Below are positions 38,270-49,123 of a DNA stretch of 64,000 nucleotides, one piece after another. Under the pieces are notes generated by a model, which saw nothing but the letters and a program-made list of their open reading frames with translations, searched no databases and was not told where the DNA came from. The number at the start of each line of letters is the position of its first letter. The first letter of the stretch is position 1. Source of the stretch: Theristus sp. LFF4_11 (Eukaryota > Nematoda > Chromadorea > Monhysterida > Xyalidae); assembly GCA_030248135.1 (NCBI GenBank), contig JASANC010005374.1, positions 59,352 through 123,351 on the forward strand, given 5' to 3'. The translations under genes were made by a program, and so were the position numbers.

Positions 38270-38824
38270 AGTACCGTGGGCGGGGGGGTGGGGGGGTACA
38301 CCCCCCCCCAGAGCACCAGAGGCCGTCGGGTGGGGGGGGGGGGGGTGGGGGGCACCGTGCCACCCCCCCCCCCTAACACCGGGCACCCCCCATCGGACCC
38401 CCCCCCTCGAAAATTTGGCCGACACCCCCCCACACCCCCCATGAAATTTTGTCTGGCGGAGACCACCCCCCCAAAATTTTCTGCACACCCTAAATTTTTT
38501 TCGAAAATCATGATTTTTTGTCTATAAAGTCTATAATATAAGCTGAATATATGATAACTTGACCATCTTCATTGTAATTTCAAAGATTTTGCAGCTAAAT
38601 TTAGCGTTTTTCCTTTAAAATTTTGAGCGAAAAAATTTCATGGGGGGGGGTGCGGGGGGTGGACCCCCCCCCAGCAAATTTTGAAACCACGCACCCCCCC
38701 ATGGGACCCCCCTGCGGGGGTCCCACGTTCACAAAGGGTGGACCCCTCCCTCAATTTTTTGACGGCACCCCCCCCCCCCCACGACACCATACCCTTCGAA
38801 AATTTGTTTGGGCCCACGGTACTG
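38270..38824. mobile_element. G/C-homopolymer DNA transposon, nested inverted copy
   Basis: About 555 bp, running from AGTACCGTGGGCGGGG to GCCCACGGTACTG in the opposite orientation to the outer copy. The outer sequence '...GGTCCAA' resumes right after it as 'GGTCCAACCTATGG', as in the uninterrupted copy at 40640. The left target duplication looks partly deleted. Confidence 0.82.
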
Positions 38825-39143
38825 GTCCAACCTATGGAAACGTGGGGGGACCCCCCCCCAGGGGGGTCCCATGGGGGGGTGCATTTTTTCAAAATTTTCT
38901 GTGGGGGGGTCCACCCCCCCCCCACGCCCCCCATGAAATTTTTTCGCTTGAATTTTAAAGGAAAAACGCTAAATTTAGCTGCAAAATCTTTGAAATTACA
39001 ATGAAGATGGTCAAGTTATCATATATTCAGCTTATATTATAGACTTTATAGACAAAAAATCATGATTTTCGAAAAAAATTTAGGGTGTGCAGAAAATTTT
39101 GGGGGGGGGTCTCCGCCAGACAAAATTTCATGGGGGGTGTGGG

Positions 39144-40198
39144 TAGGGTTAGGGGGAAAAAAAAATCCGGATTTTTTTTTTAAATTAAAAAAAAAAATTT
39201 TTTTTTTAAAAAAAATTTTTTTTTTACAAGTTAGGTTCGTTCGAAGCGTCTCGTCGAGCTGAGTTCATCTAGACTATTTTCAGAACGATCCGGGAAACTA
39301 TAAGAGCGAAAATCGTGTTTTATTGAAATTATGTCCATTTCATAGAGGGAAAGTTGCATTTTCAACAGTAAAACAGGGCAATTTTTCACGTGTACTTGAA
39401 TATTGAACCGTTCTTAGTGGTTCCTCTTTAGAAAATTACCAAAATTTGACTGTGTTCAAAAATTCCTGTTTGCTGTAGCTAAGTCGGCAACCCCTGTCGA
39501 CCCGGTCGCCCCCCCCCAAGACACTTACTTTCAGGTTCAACCAGCTATGCTATCTGCCACATGGCGAGAGCCCACTCTTCAAATCATCGTATCGAAAACA
39601 CGTACCATGATTTCGCGATCACGTTGCGGGCAACTGACAGACGCAAGTTTAACACGTTAGTTTAGCTCAGCACGCAAGTTTTAACATGTGGCCATGTTAT
39701 CGGGTATCTGAAAAACGGTCGTGTGATGTGGTATTAACCAACATCTCCGCTCAAATTGTTTAACAATATATCGCACAACTCCATTGTAGACCTATAACAT
39801 ACGCCAATCAACAAGATATCATGTTCATCTCATGGCCTACCGACTGAAAAACATGTTCTAAGTTGCAAGAAAACGATTTCTGAAACGATATTTCAATTCA
39901 GTTAAGTCATTTCAACGCTAAAAATTGACTCTAGAAGTCATCCAAATCGAAAAACATGGAGTACGTCGGTCAAAATGACCAAATAATGACATTTACCTAA
40001 GCACACAAAGAAGTTGGGAAGAAAATTTGGTTTGAACTTTCAAAAAATTATGCCATAAATCGAATTTTCAGAGCAAAGTAGAAGAAAAAATTTTCAAATT
40101 TTTTTTTTAAGTTTGAAAAAAAAAATCCAAATTTTTTTTAAAAAAAAAACGAAAAAAAAAATAAAAAAAAAATTTTTTTTTCAAAGCCCCTAACCCTA
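39144..40198. mobile_element. hAT-like element with telomere-motif ends, copy 1
   Basis: 1055 bp. It begins TAGGGTTAGGGG and ends with the exact inverse CCCCTAACCCTA, flanked by the 8-bp duplication GGTGTGGG (39136-39143, 40199-40206). Both subterminal regions are A/T homopolymer runs. No transposase frame is present, so it is non-autonomous. It is inserted inside the outer G/C element. Nearly identical to 42237-43267. Confidence 0.9.
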
Positions 40199-40454
40199 GG
40201 TGTGGGGGAGGTGTCGGCCAAATGTTCGAGGGGGGGGGTCCGATGGGGGGGGTGCCCGGTTTTAGGGGGGGTGGCACGGTGCCCCCCCCACCCCCCCCCC
40301 ACCCGACGGTCTCTGGTGCTCTGGGGGGGGGGGTCCCCCACCCAACCCCCCCCCCGCCCACGGTACTGATACCACTACCCACAGCTGAAAAAATCCCGAC
40401 CGACCGCACCGCCCCGCCGACCCACCCTTGGTGTTCTGCCGCAGTCAGCGAAAC

Positions 40455-40552
40455 ATTTTCGTAAAACTACAAAGCTAAACCGGAGCTGGAGCTGATCCCT
40501 GATCCCAATGTTTCACCCCTTCAACAAAGCTGTCAATCAAGGCACTTTCACT
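40455..40552 (+). repeat. left part of the TTAGGA-containing repeat, split by a transposon
   Basis: Matches 7272-7370 closely ('ctacaaagctaaaccggagctg' through 'ggcactttcact'). Its continuation resumes at 41423 after the G/C element. Confidence 0.85.
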
Positions 40553-41422
40553 CAGTACCGTGGGCCCAAAAAAAATTTCGAGGGGGGGGGTATGGTACCG
40601 TGGGGGGGGGGGGGGGTGCCTACCAAAAAGTGAGGGGGGGGTCCAACCTATGGTAACGTGGGACCCCCCCAGGGGGGTCCCATGGGGGGGGGGGTGCATT
40701 TTTTCAAAATTTTCTGTGGGGGGGGGTCCACCCCCCCACCCCCCATGATAATTTTTCGCTTAAATTTTGTAGGAAAAACGCTAAATTTTGCTGCAAAATC
40801 GTTGAAATTACAATGAAGATGGTCAAGTTATCATATATTCAGCTTATATTATGGACTTTATAGACAAAAAATCATGATTTTCGAAAAAAATTGTAGGTTG
40901 TGCAGAAAATTTTGGGGGGGGGGGGGGGTGTACGCCAGACAAAATTTCTTGGGGGGTGGGGGGGTGTCGGCCAAATTTTCGAGGGGGGGTACGATGGGGG
41001 GGGGGGGGTGCCCGGTTTTAGGGGGGGTGGCGGTTGGCACGTTTTATGATATTACGCTCCAGTTAACTCACGCTCTACAATTGGTTGTTCTCGGACATTG
41101 CTAAAACGGACCTGAACCTAAAAACCAAACCTAAGCCTAATCTTAAGCAAAACCTGTTCCTAACCTAATCCTAACCTAAGCCAAGCCTTTTTAAGAAAGC
41201 AAGAATAAAAATAACTGCGTTTTGAACGAGTTTATGTTGAGGGCGGAGCGTGTGCACGCGCGCCAGTGGATCATGAGCAATGAGCAATGCGGATGCGGGG
41301 CAGGTGCATATCATAATGAAGCTTTGCGCTGTACGGTGCCCCCCCCCCCCCCCCCCCCCACCCGCCGGGCTCGGGTGCTCTGGGGGGGTGTGCGCCCCCC
41401 CCCCCCCCCGCCCACGGTACTG
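40553..41422. mobile_element. G/C-homopolymer DNA transposon, second locus
   Basis: 870 bp with ends CAGTACCGTGGGC and GCCCACGGTACTG and the perfect 8-bp duplication CTTTCACT (40545-40552, 41423-41430). It carries about 300 bp of foreign sequence at about 41040-41335; without it the length is about 570 bp, like the other copies. The unoccupied site survives as a paralogue at 7361-7390. Confidence 0.88.
41040..41335. repeat. insertion inside the G/C element, with an inverted partner nearby
   Basis: Contains 'acggacctgaacct' and (CCTAA)-like runs followed by 'gcatgagc/gtgcacgcg' words. The reverse complement of much of it recurs at about 41690-41930. The G/C element continues on both sides. 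Confidence 0.6.
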
Positions 41423-41610
41423 CTTTCACTTTGTTAAAACGGCTTCACTTAGGATTAGGATTAGGTTTAGGATTAGGAACCTACAACGACTTCATTAGGA
41501 TTAGGATTGGGCTTAGGATTAGGAACCTACAACGACTTCATTGAAACCGAACCAAAACAACAAAACAGACTGTAAACTTGGCTTTGGTTTAGTAATGTAG
41601 GCAAAGCAAA
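41423..41610 (+). repeat. right part of the TTAGGA-containing repeat
   Basis: Matches 7365-7550, including the runs of 'ttaggattagg' and 'cctacaacgacttcatt'. The runs look like degenerate telomere repeats but are internal repeats shared by two loci. Confidence 0.85.
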
Positions 41611-42024
41611 CATTTTTCACATGCGTTTTAATGAAACATTCAAAAAGAAACACGGTACCCGACAAGACCTGGCGCTTCTTTTTTAAAACGCACGCGCACC
41701 TCGCATCCGCATGCTCATGCTCATGATCCACTAGCGCACGTGCACACGCTCCGGCCCCAACAAGAACTTGTTCAAAACGCAATTGTTCAGACATCTTCCT
41801 TCTTGAAAAGGCTTGGCTTAGGTTAGGATTTGGTTAGGATTATGTTAGGATTAGAATTAGGCTTTAGGATTAGGATTTAGAACTGGGTCCGTTTTAGCAA
41901 TGTCCGACAACGAGTGTGTCGGTTTTTAGAAAAGAAGGGCAACCCCGACAAGACACAAATCATTTAAAAATAACCTTGCACAAGATACCCATACCGGTGC
42001 GCATATCGGTCAGAAAAACGTGAT

Positions 42025-42236
42025 TTAGTCTGCAAGCGTTCTGCTCGGTTTATGCCGGCCGAACTGTTTGCCCCCTGAAATTCGTTGCCCCCAATGCATG
42101 CGAAGAAGGTGGCGTTCCGCCGGGCCCAATGTGACACGGCAGCGGGAGCGAGTGACGAAGCAGAATGTTACAGCCCCGATGGAAAGGACAGAGACGACCA
42201 TTTTGACGGTCCTCCACACGCCTTCACCCTCTGGTG
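42025..42236 (-). other. open frame abutting a transposon insertion, possible gene remnant
   Basis: The minus-strand frame ends at 42025 and is cut at the hAT-like insertion at 42237. It contains a hydrophobic segment (VKMVVSVLSIGAVTFCFV). If the element and one target duplication are ignored, the frame stays open into 43268-43380. The plus strand is open here too, so chance is not excluded. No family recognised. Confidence 0.2.
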
Positions 42237-43267
42237 TAGGGTTAGGGGAAAAAAATCCGGATTTTTTTTTAAATTAAAAAAAAAATTTTTTTTTTAAAAT
42301 TTTTTTTACAAGTTAGGTTTGTTCGAAGCGTCTCGTCGAGCTGAGTTCATCTAGACTATTTTCAGAACGATCCGGGAAACTATAAGAGCGAAAATCGTGT
42401 TTTATTGAAATTATGTCCATTTCATAGAGGGAAAGTTGCATTTTCAACAGTAAAACAGGGCAATTTTTCACGTGTACTTGAATATTGAACCGTTCTTAGT
42501 GGTTCCTCTTTAGAAAATTACCAAAATTTGACTGTGTTCAAAAATTCCTGTTTGCTGTAGCTAAGTCGGCAACCCCTGTCGACCCGGTCGCCCCCCCCCC
42601 CCAAGACACTTACTTTCAGGTTCAACCAGCTATGCTATCTGCCACATGGCGAGAGCCCACTCTTCAAATCATCGTATCGAAAACACGTACCATGATTTCG
42701 CGATCACGTTGCGGGCAACTGACAGACGCAAGTTTAACACGTTAGTTTAGCTCAGCACGCAAGTTTTAACATGTGGCCATGTTATCGGGTATCTGAAAAA
42801 CGGTCGTGTGATGTGGTATTAACCAACATCTCCGCTCAAATTGTTTAACAATATATCGCACAACTCCATTGTAGACCTATAACATACGCCAATCAACAAG
42901 ATATCATGTTCATCTCATGGCCTACCGACTGAAAAACATGTTCTAAGTTGCAAGAAAACGATTTCTGAAACGATATTTCAATTCAGTTAAGTCATTTCAA
43001 CGCTAAAAATTGACTCTAGAAGTCATCCAAATCGAAAAACATGGAGTACGTCGGTCAAAATGACCAAATAATGACATTTACCTAAGCACACAAAGAAGTT
43101 GGGAAGAAAATTTGGTTTGAACTTTCAAAAAATTATGCCATAAATCGAATTTTCAGAGCAAAGCAGAAGAAAAAAATTTCAAAATTTTTTTTAAGTTTGA
43201 AAAAAAAATCCAAATTTTTTAAAAAAAAAACGAAAAAAAAAATTTTTTTTCAAAGCCCCTAACCCTA
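42237..43267. mobile_element. hAT-like element with telomere-motif ends, copy 2
   Basis: 1031 bp with the same 12-bp ends as copy 1 and the perfect 8-bp duplication CTCTGGTG (42229-42236, 43268-43275). Differences from copy 1 are mostly homopolymer length, so both inserted recently. Confidence 0.92.
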
Positions 43268-43364
43268 CTCTGGTGTAGTCTCCCGCCGCGCCGCAGCCAA
43301 CGCCGCTTGCCCAGGGCACCATGTGATCATTGACAACATCAGCAACGCACAACCTCGTGTTACA

Positions 43365-43430
43365 AAGTTCACGTTCACGTTAACTTTCACGTTCACTTTC
43401 ACGTTCACTTTCACGTTCACGTCCACGCAT
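43365..43430. repeat. (TTCACG/TTCACT)n minisatellite
   Basis: About ten hexamer units. It produces a Thr-Phe polymer in one frame, which is not evidence for a gene. Confidence 0.9.
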
Positions 43431-43834
43431 TCTCGGTGCGCGTTAAAGTTAAGCTCTGTTTTTCATTACAGTAATCCAGTGGATCGCGTGCGCGGCAATG
43501 GCGGCTTATCGGTGGCGGCGAAAAATAAAAGAAAATAAAAAGAAATGCAAATTTTTCCAGTTTTTCTCATGTTTAATGTCAAATGTTACATTGTTGAACT
43601 TTTGAAGATATCAAGAATTGGTAAATTGGAATGTTCTAGCATGATGTTTTGTTTTCGTGGCAGTTTAGCTTTTGGATTTTTAGATTCCAGATTTTTCTCG
43701 CAGTCAGTTCTCTCGCAGTCAGTTGTTTTTTTTTCGAACACGTTCTCGTTTTTTTATATATATCTTGTACGGTGCCTCGCGATTCTTTCGACAGTGTTTC
43801 CATGCGCGAATGTATTTTCTTCTCATGGTGCTCG

Positions 43835-44076
43835 CAATAAAATCGCAATTTGAAATTGAAAAGTGTTGGCTCTGCTGGATTAGAAATTAAGTAACTTAAA
43901 TCACAATTTAACTTCAAATCTCACGCATCAGGTCGCCTTGTCACACCTATTTTTCTTATGGTGTTCGCAATAAAATCGTAATTTGAAATAAAAGGGTTGG
44001 CTTTGCTGGATTACAAGTAAATTAAATTTTACCACAATTAAATTAAATCTCTCGCATCAGGTCGCCTTGTCACACT
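43835..44076. repeat. tandem duplication carrying poly(A) signals
   Basis: Two copies of about 120 bp (43835-43955 and 43957-44076). Each starts with 'tggtg(c/t)tcgcaataaaatcg' and ends with 'catcaggtcgccttgtcacac'. Each has one AATAAA on the plus strand, so they may be a duplicated 3' end of an unresolved upstream plus-strand transcript. A TTACAG acceptor at about 43470 followed by a short frame ending at 43517 fits that idea weakly. Confidence 0.55.
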
Positions 44077-45135
44077 CGGTTTTTGGTCAAAGCTGCTGAT
44101 TATGACACCCCGCCCAGCGCTGTGGCTGATCCATGTGGATAAAAGCACTCGATAATGACAGAGATGAGAGGGCGGCATGAAATGAAGAACAATTGAATGT
44201 TTTCTTAATTTGCGCACGCGTTTTGAGTCCAACCCCGCCACCACGTGCATCGAGCGACACGTTCGCCAATCACTGCGTGCCACGACATTTTGAATTCGGA
44301 AACAGGAAGTGCTCTCGCCACTAAAGTTGCTCAGTCTCACCACGAATTCCAGTTGTTTGTTTGTGGTGCTGTGACTTACAGAGTTGACCGTTTTTTGAAC
44401 TCCAACACAACGAATGTGATTGTGCTTTCAGTTTTGGTTTTGCACTGACGTTGCTCAATTCTTATCAACACAACACAGAACACTACTCCCTCCAGTCAAT
44501 AAGAATGAATGCATGGTGAATGATGTTTACAATATTCTGCGGTGTTTGATGCCCAATGTCAACCATGCAGTGCGTTCACACCAGCACTATCCGTTTTGCA
44601 TGAAAATAAAATAAAAATTGTCTATCTCCAAACTGATGACCCACCGTTTGTGTCACGACTGATCAAACGTCGTTTGGTTTCTGTGTCTATTGCAATTCTT
44701 GCCGTTTGTTAAAAAACAAGAAAACTGCCAGCGCTTCAATGAGTTTCGCCATTTCATTTAATCATTGAATAAAGTTTATCCAACATCACTTATTTTGATA
44801 AATTATTAGATGGGCAATTCGACATTTTCCGGCTGTTCGTGTGCATGTCGTTAACGCAAGTCACTGGCAGGCTGCTTCATTTTATTATTCCTACACACAC
44901 ATCTGATTTCATTCAATTCAAACGACAGAACGTGTGACTGCTCGTCAACACTACAGGAAACGAAGAATAGAAGCACTTTCATCAACTTTGAAATGGTGTC
45001 CTCACGTTCTAGAGTTTCGTTTCACTTGTACCGCACTCTGTTTCAGTTATTAAAGGTTGGATGCAGTGGTTCGTTTATTTTTTCAACGATTTGATGCTCA
45101 CAAGTTTTGAAAAGGAAGACAACAAAATCACAACG

Positions 45136-47039
45136 ATGTCGGCCATCAACGGTAAATGCTCACTGGCAAACCATGAGCTCGTCGACAAAACAAACAGCTT
45201 GGAGCGCTGTCGACCACGTCCTCGAGGATTTCGACATCTGGTTGAGTTTCGCACAGGCCCATTACTGGCGATAGCTGGCGGCGTGCCGATTGCTGCAAGC
45301 TGGACGGTCATTACACTCTCTTACTGGCTACACTGGGAGCAGATACAGAATTTCACTGCGTGCTCGGATGAAAAAGCGTTTTTTCCAGCAGCTTCATGGT
45401 CAATAGGTATGTTGTGCAGGGGGGTGGGTACAATTGCGGCTTTCTAAATGCGGCTTGAAGAGTTCCGGCTCACTCCTTGCGACCGGAAGAATTCCAGCTC
45501 GAAGAATTCCGGTTCGAAGAATTGCGGCCCGGCGAATTCCGGTACGGACATTTCTTCGTTGACGATGACGAACCATTACGTGCGTGACAATGAAACTAAG
45601 TTTCCTTTATTTTTCAATACTTTTCAATCGTCCAGGCATCTACCGCCCGCAACGGTACCTATGGATGTTGGCCATGATCATTCATATTCCGGTCGGTATG
45701 TGGCATGGCATCGTGTTTCGCGATTTTTTTCTCAGCTCGAACACACCCTACCGCGACTGCCTGTGGTATCGTTTCCTTGTGAACGTTCTTCCGATCTACA
45801 ATGTCGGTGAAGTTTACTTTCTGGCCGCCGTCAGTATCTTGGATGTCGAATCGAATTTCAGTAAGCGCACAGTTTCTCAGAGCGTTGGGTCATCATAATT
45901 TCATAGGTGTGTTTTTTTCAGCGATTCACGTCACCTGCGCTGTCTTGTGGGTGTGGTCAGTCTGTGGTTACATGTTTCACATCTTGTTTCTGCATCACTT
46001 CTCCGGATATCGTTACAAAAATAGAACGGTTAAGCATTTTTGTTTTTGTTTTTATATTGCACCATTCATACTGCATTCATTTTCCTCTTGTTCATTGAGA
46101 AACCGTGCGCGACTCACTTTCGTTATGCAAACCAAGTGAAATAGCACTAAATCTTTTTTGGCGACCTGGGGCTAACTTGTTGATTAGTTGATTACGCACG
46201 ATGCAAGCATTTCTCCGCCTCCACGCAGAGTTCATGCATCACCGAATGCGTGTGTGCGTAATCAACCAATCAGCTAGCACTACAAAATAGCCAGACCGAT
46301 TATAAGAAGCGGACAGTCATGAATGACGCAAGCAACATGCAAAGTGAATTTGGTGGAAAGGCGGATTTTCGATTAATTTTCAAGGTTGTTACGGTACCGT
46401 GAATCTTGTGTCTTGATTAAAATTTTAACCCTCCGACGAATATGACCATGCAGAAATCAATATTTTTCAGACACGCCGGTTGTTCTGGCTAAAGCTGGTA
46501 TATTTCATTGTGTCGGTCATTTTCGGAGTCTCAACAGCAATCACATACCCGTACTACAGTGCACATTGCGATCTTCTTGGTGAGTAACAAAAGCCGGGAA
46601 ACACGCTTTCAATAAAAATGTTTTTCCACGTAGCTGAAAATGCGCTTTATTCGAAAAAAAGTTCTGGGGTGAATTTTTTCAGTCGAACCTCGAGTTTTGA
46701 GGACGGGACCAACATGCTAATCTAAAGCGAATCCCAGATGAACAACTTCACGTATCATGGTGCATAGTTTTGCTTGATAATGCAGCATACACAACATTCG
46801 GCATTGCGGAGTACATGATCGGCTTCCTACAAGGAACCTTTCACCTGCTGCACATTTGGGAGCTCCGTGGAAGCCGCGTCGGCATTTACGTGCGCCATCC
46901 ACCGGTCTCTGACGACACCGCGAGCGAGCAGTGCAGCCCAAGGCTGTTGCTCAGTGGTGACAGCTTCATGGAAACATCAGACACCACCACCAGCAAGAAC
47001 ATCGCGCGAGTGCCATCGGCTGACTGTGACTGTACTTAA
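45136..47039 (+). CDS. PGAP2: PGAP2 (FRAG1-like) GPI-anchor remodelling protein
   Basis: Five exons in phase: 45136-45406, 45636-45860, 45922-46028, 46471-46579 and 46786-47039, giving 321 residues. An upstream in-frame ATG at 45061 would add 25. PGAP2 is a Golgi multi-pass protein required for fatty-acid remodelling of GPI-anchored proteins. Evidence is the family layout of membrane segments: FRTGPLLAIAGGVPIAAS, then the exon-2 motif GIYRPQRYLWMLAMIIHIP, HVTCAVLWVWSVCGYMFH, LKLVYFIVSVIFGVSTAI with a YYSAHC loop, and AYTTFGIAEYMIGFLQGTFHL ending in the WELRG-type motif where the family has Trp-Asp. The C-terminal tail after residue about 265 is Ser/Thr-rich and longer than in mammals. A poly(A) signal AATAAA lies at 47274-47279. 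Intron 1 contains short GAATTCCGG-type direct repeats. Confidence 0.9.
46171..46278. repeat. hairpin MITE in a PGAP2 intron
   Basis: The left arm 'gctaacttgttgattagttg' with 'attacgcac' pairs with the right arm 'gtgcgtaatcaaccaatcagc'. It lies between PGAP2 exons 3 and 4. The arms resemble those at 53983-54113 only in the 'aaccaatcagct' word. Confidence 0.6.
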
Positions 47040-48932
47040 TGCCAGTTGACCGGTGCGATTTGTGCAAAAATGTACATTTCTGCAGTGTGCTGTGTGACGA
47101 AAATGGTTGCATTGAAATTCTTACCACAAACACACAGATACAGTAAGACCAGTACCATTGAAACAAAGCCTTTTCTGAGAAAACTTGGAAATTTATGTTT
47201 TTGGGTTGCTACATGGGTCTCCGTATCTCATGCTGTCTTAACAGTTTTAGCGGAGCATCCCGCATTCTTGCGAAATAAAATTAAAATGAATGAATGAATG
47301 AATGAAAGAAAAAGTTGAGATCATGAAGCCTGCTCTCAGCCGAGCAGAGCTTTTTTAAACTCATTATGATATCCAGTGACATTGAAGCACTAATAAATGT
47401 TTATTCACAAGTTCTGATATAAGATTGTCAAGGATCGTTTAATAGTTGCTGCCGTTGCCGACCTACATACAATATCATTTGTTGTTTAAGCAAAAATCTG
47501 CTCGGCATGTATCAGATAATAAGTTCAATTCTTGCACCTCTGAACTTTATCTGACAGGTGTTACATGATAACATTGATAAACAACACAAATTGAAATGAA
47601 TATGAAACGGCTGCGAAAAACCACCAGCAGAAAAACAAGTCGTCAAATTTAGTCTCATAGCAGTTTTGTTTACGTAACAACGGTGTATTATAAGCATGCA
47701 AGCATCGTAGTTAATGTAAATGACCATTTTACTCTTATTTCATCTGACGCTGATTATCATGAATGGGAGTTTGAATAATTGAATTCAAAGGTCAAGGCTC
47801 GTGTGTTGCCGCTGTGTTTTTATTGTTGTAGTGTTGCTAACACTAGGTTCCGTTTTCGGGTAACCGTAAAAATGTGCACGTACATGTACCTAGTATTTAC
47901 TGCGACAATGTGAGTTTTTTTAGGTCAATGTTTGCACAAGGGGTGGCAGTGTATCTTTGCATCATTCGCCCAATTCAGACATGAAGTACCGTATCACATG
48001 GCTTGCCTGGTTTAATTTCATTAGAAAGTTTTGAAAGCTCAATGAATTAGCTTGGATTGCGTGGTTTGGGTCGTAAACGAACGCCCACCTGCTTACTGTT
48101 TTAACTCACTTTTTGATGAAAAAATTCAATGCGTAATTCCAGAAGCAGCAGTTGACTTCATAGTGAGTTGTAGTCGATTTCAGTTCGTATACCTTAAATT
48201 ATGAAACTGTTCCTCTGAGAATTAGTTTCCTTTTTAATAACAGTTACAGTAGATACTGAAGAATAGATTACGAAGCGCATAAAATAATAATAACGCATAT
48301 AATAATAAAAGAAATTGGAAGACGTACGCGTTTATTATATTGATGGCAAAGCAGAATTTTCTGGTTTTCCGCGTGCCTCAAATAGATAGCATACTAAATA
48401 AGCAACTGTCTCGGCGTGGGTGTATGTCTGAGAAAGCGTAAATATCAATGAAGTACCACAAAGGTCATGACTCGCCATGAATACAATATGTTTTTGTACT
48501 TTCTATTGTTTACATGTATTTAGATTATCAGTGGGCGCATAATATTCAGTGCGTAACAATGAGTAACATTCAGTTTGTTTCGATAGCAATATCATATATA
48601 ATATATATAGCTGATCTTCTTGCGAACCAACATTAGTTTTACTTTTTGAACTTAGCTCAATCGAACTGTAATGTACATACATTGTAGCTGTAAACTGCAA
48701 CAGCTTTGTTGAAAGCCTCTGAAATTCGGATACATACAACAAAACTGCCTGAAGCCAAGAGATTTGGCATGTTGTATGTATTGAGATTTGTCCTTTTGTA
48801 GAGTTTATTTTAAGGTTAGTTTTGTTTGCTTTTTTAAAGTTAGTACATGTCACTCATTCCCCTCTCATCTAACCAACCACTCCACCAGATGTTCATGTCA
48901 TGTATGTACATGTAATATAATTTTTTTTGGGT

Positions 48933-49123
48933 CCTGCGACTCGATGCGTTTGCAGACGTCGAAAGGAAAACTACTTTCAATCTTCATGTAGTAATTCAAA
49001 ATAGCCTAGGTGACCAGGCCCTATTTAGAGGCCAATTTTTGCCAATTTTGAATTCCCGCGTCATCCATGAAACTGTTTACCTATCTATGCGCGCATTCCG
49101 TCTCGAAACCAAAATAAAAGCTA
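48933..49123 (+). repeat. 195-bp interspersed repeat, copy 4
   Basis: Starts 'cctgcgactcgatgcg', ends 'gaaaccaaaataaaagct'. Diverged relative to copies 1 and 2. Confidence 0.65.

Larger units (their letters stand above)
38186..40368. mobile_element. G/C-homopolymer DNA transposon, outer copy, interrupted by two other elements
   Basis: Ends are CAGTACCGTGGGC and its inverse GCCCACGGTACTG (13 bp), flanked by the perfect 8-bp duplication ATACCACT (38178-38185 and 40369-40376). An 8-bp duplication with CAG ends indicates the hAT superfamily. The body is long runs of G and C around a 170-bp AT-rich core. It is broken by an inverted copy of itself (38270-38824) and by a telomere-motif element (39144-40198). 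Subtracting both leaves about 565 bp, the same as the nested copy. No coding capacity. Confidence 0.88.

Noticed and set aside
38015..38958. Gly/Pro-rich open frames on both strands
   Set aside because: They arise from poly-G and poly-C blocks of the hAT-like element and shift with homopolymer length.
43323..43538. 71-residue open frame (+) with a Thr-Phe polymer
   Set aside because: The polymer is a TTCACG/TTCACT minisatellite. Only the last ~15 codons after a TTACAG acceptor could be exon sequence, and no partner exon was found.
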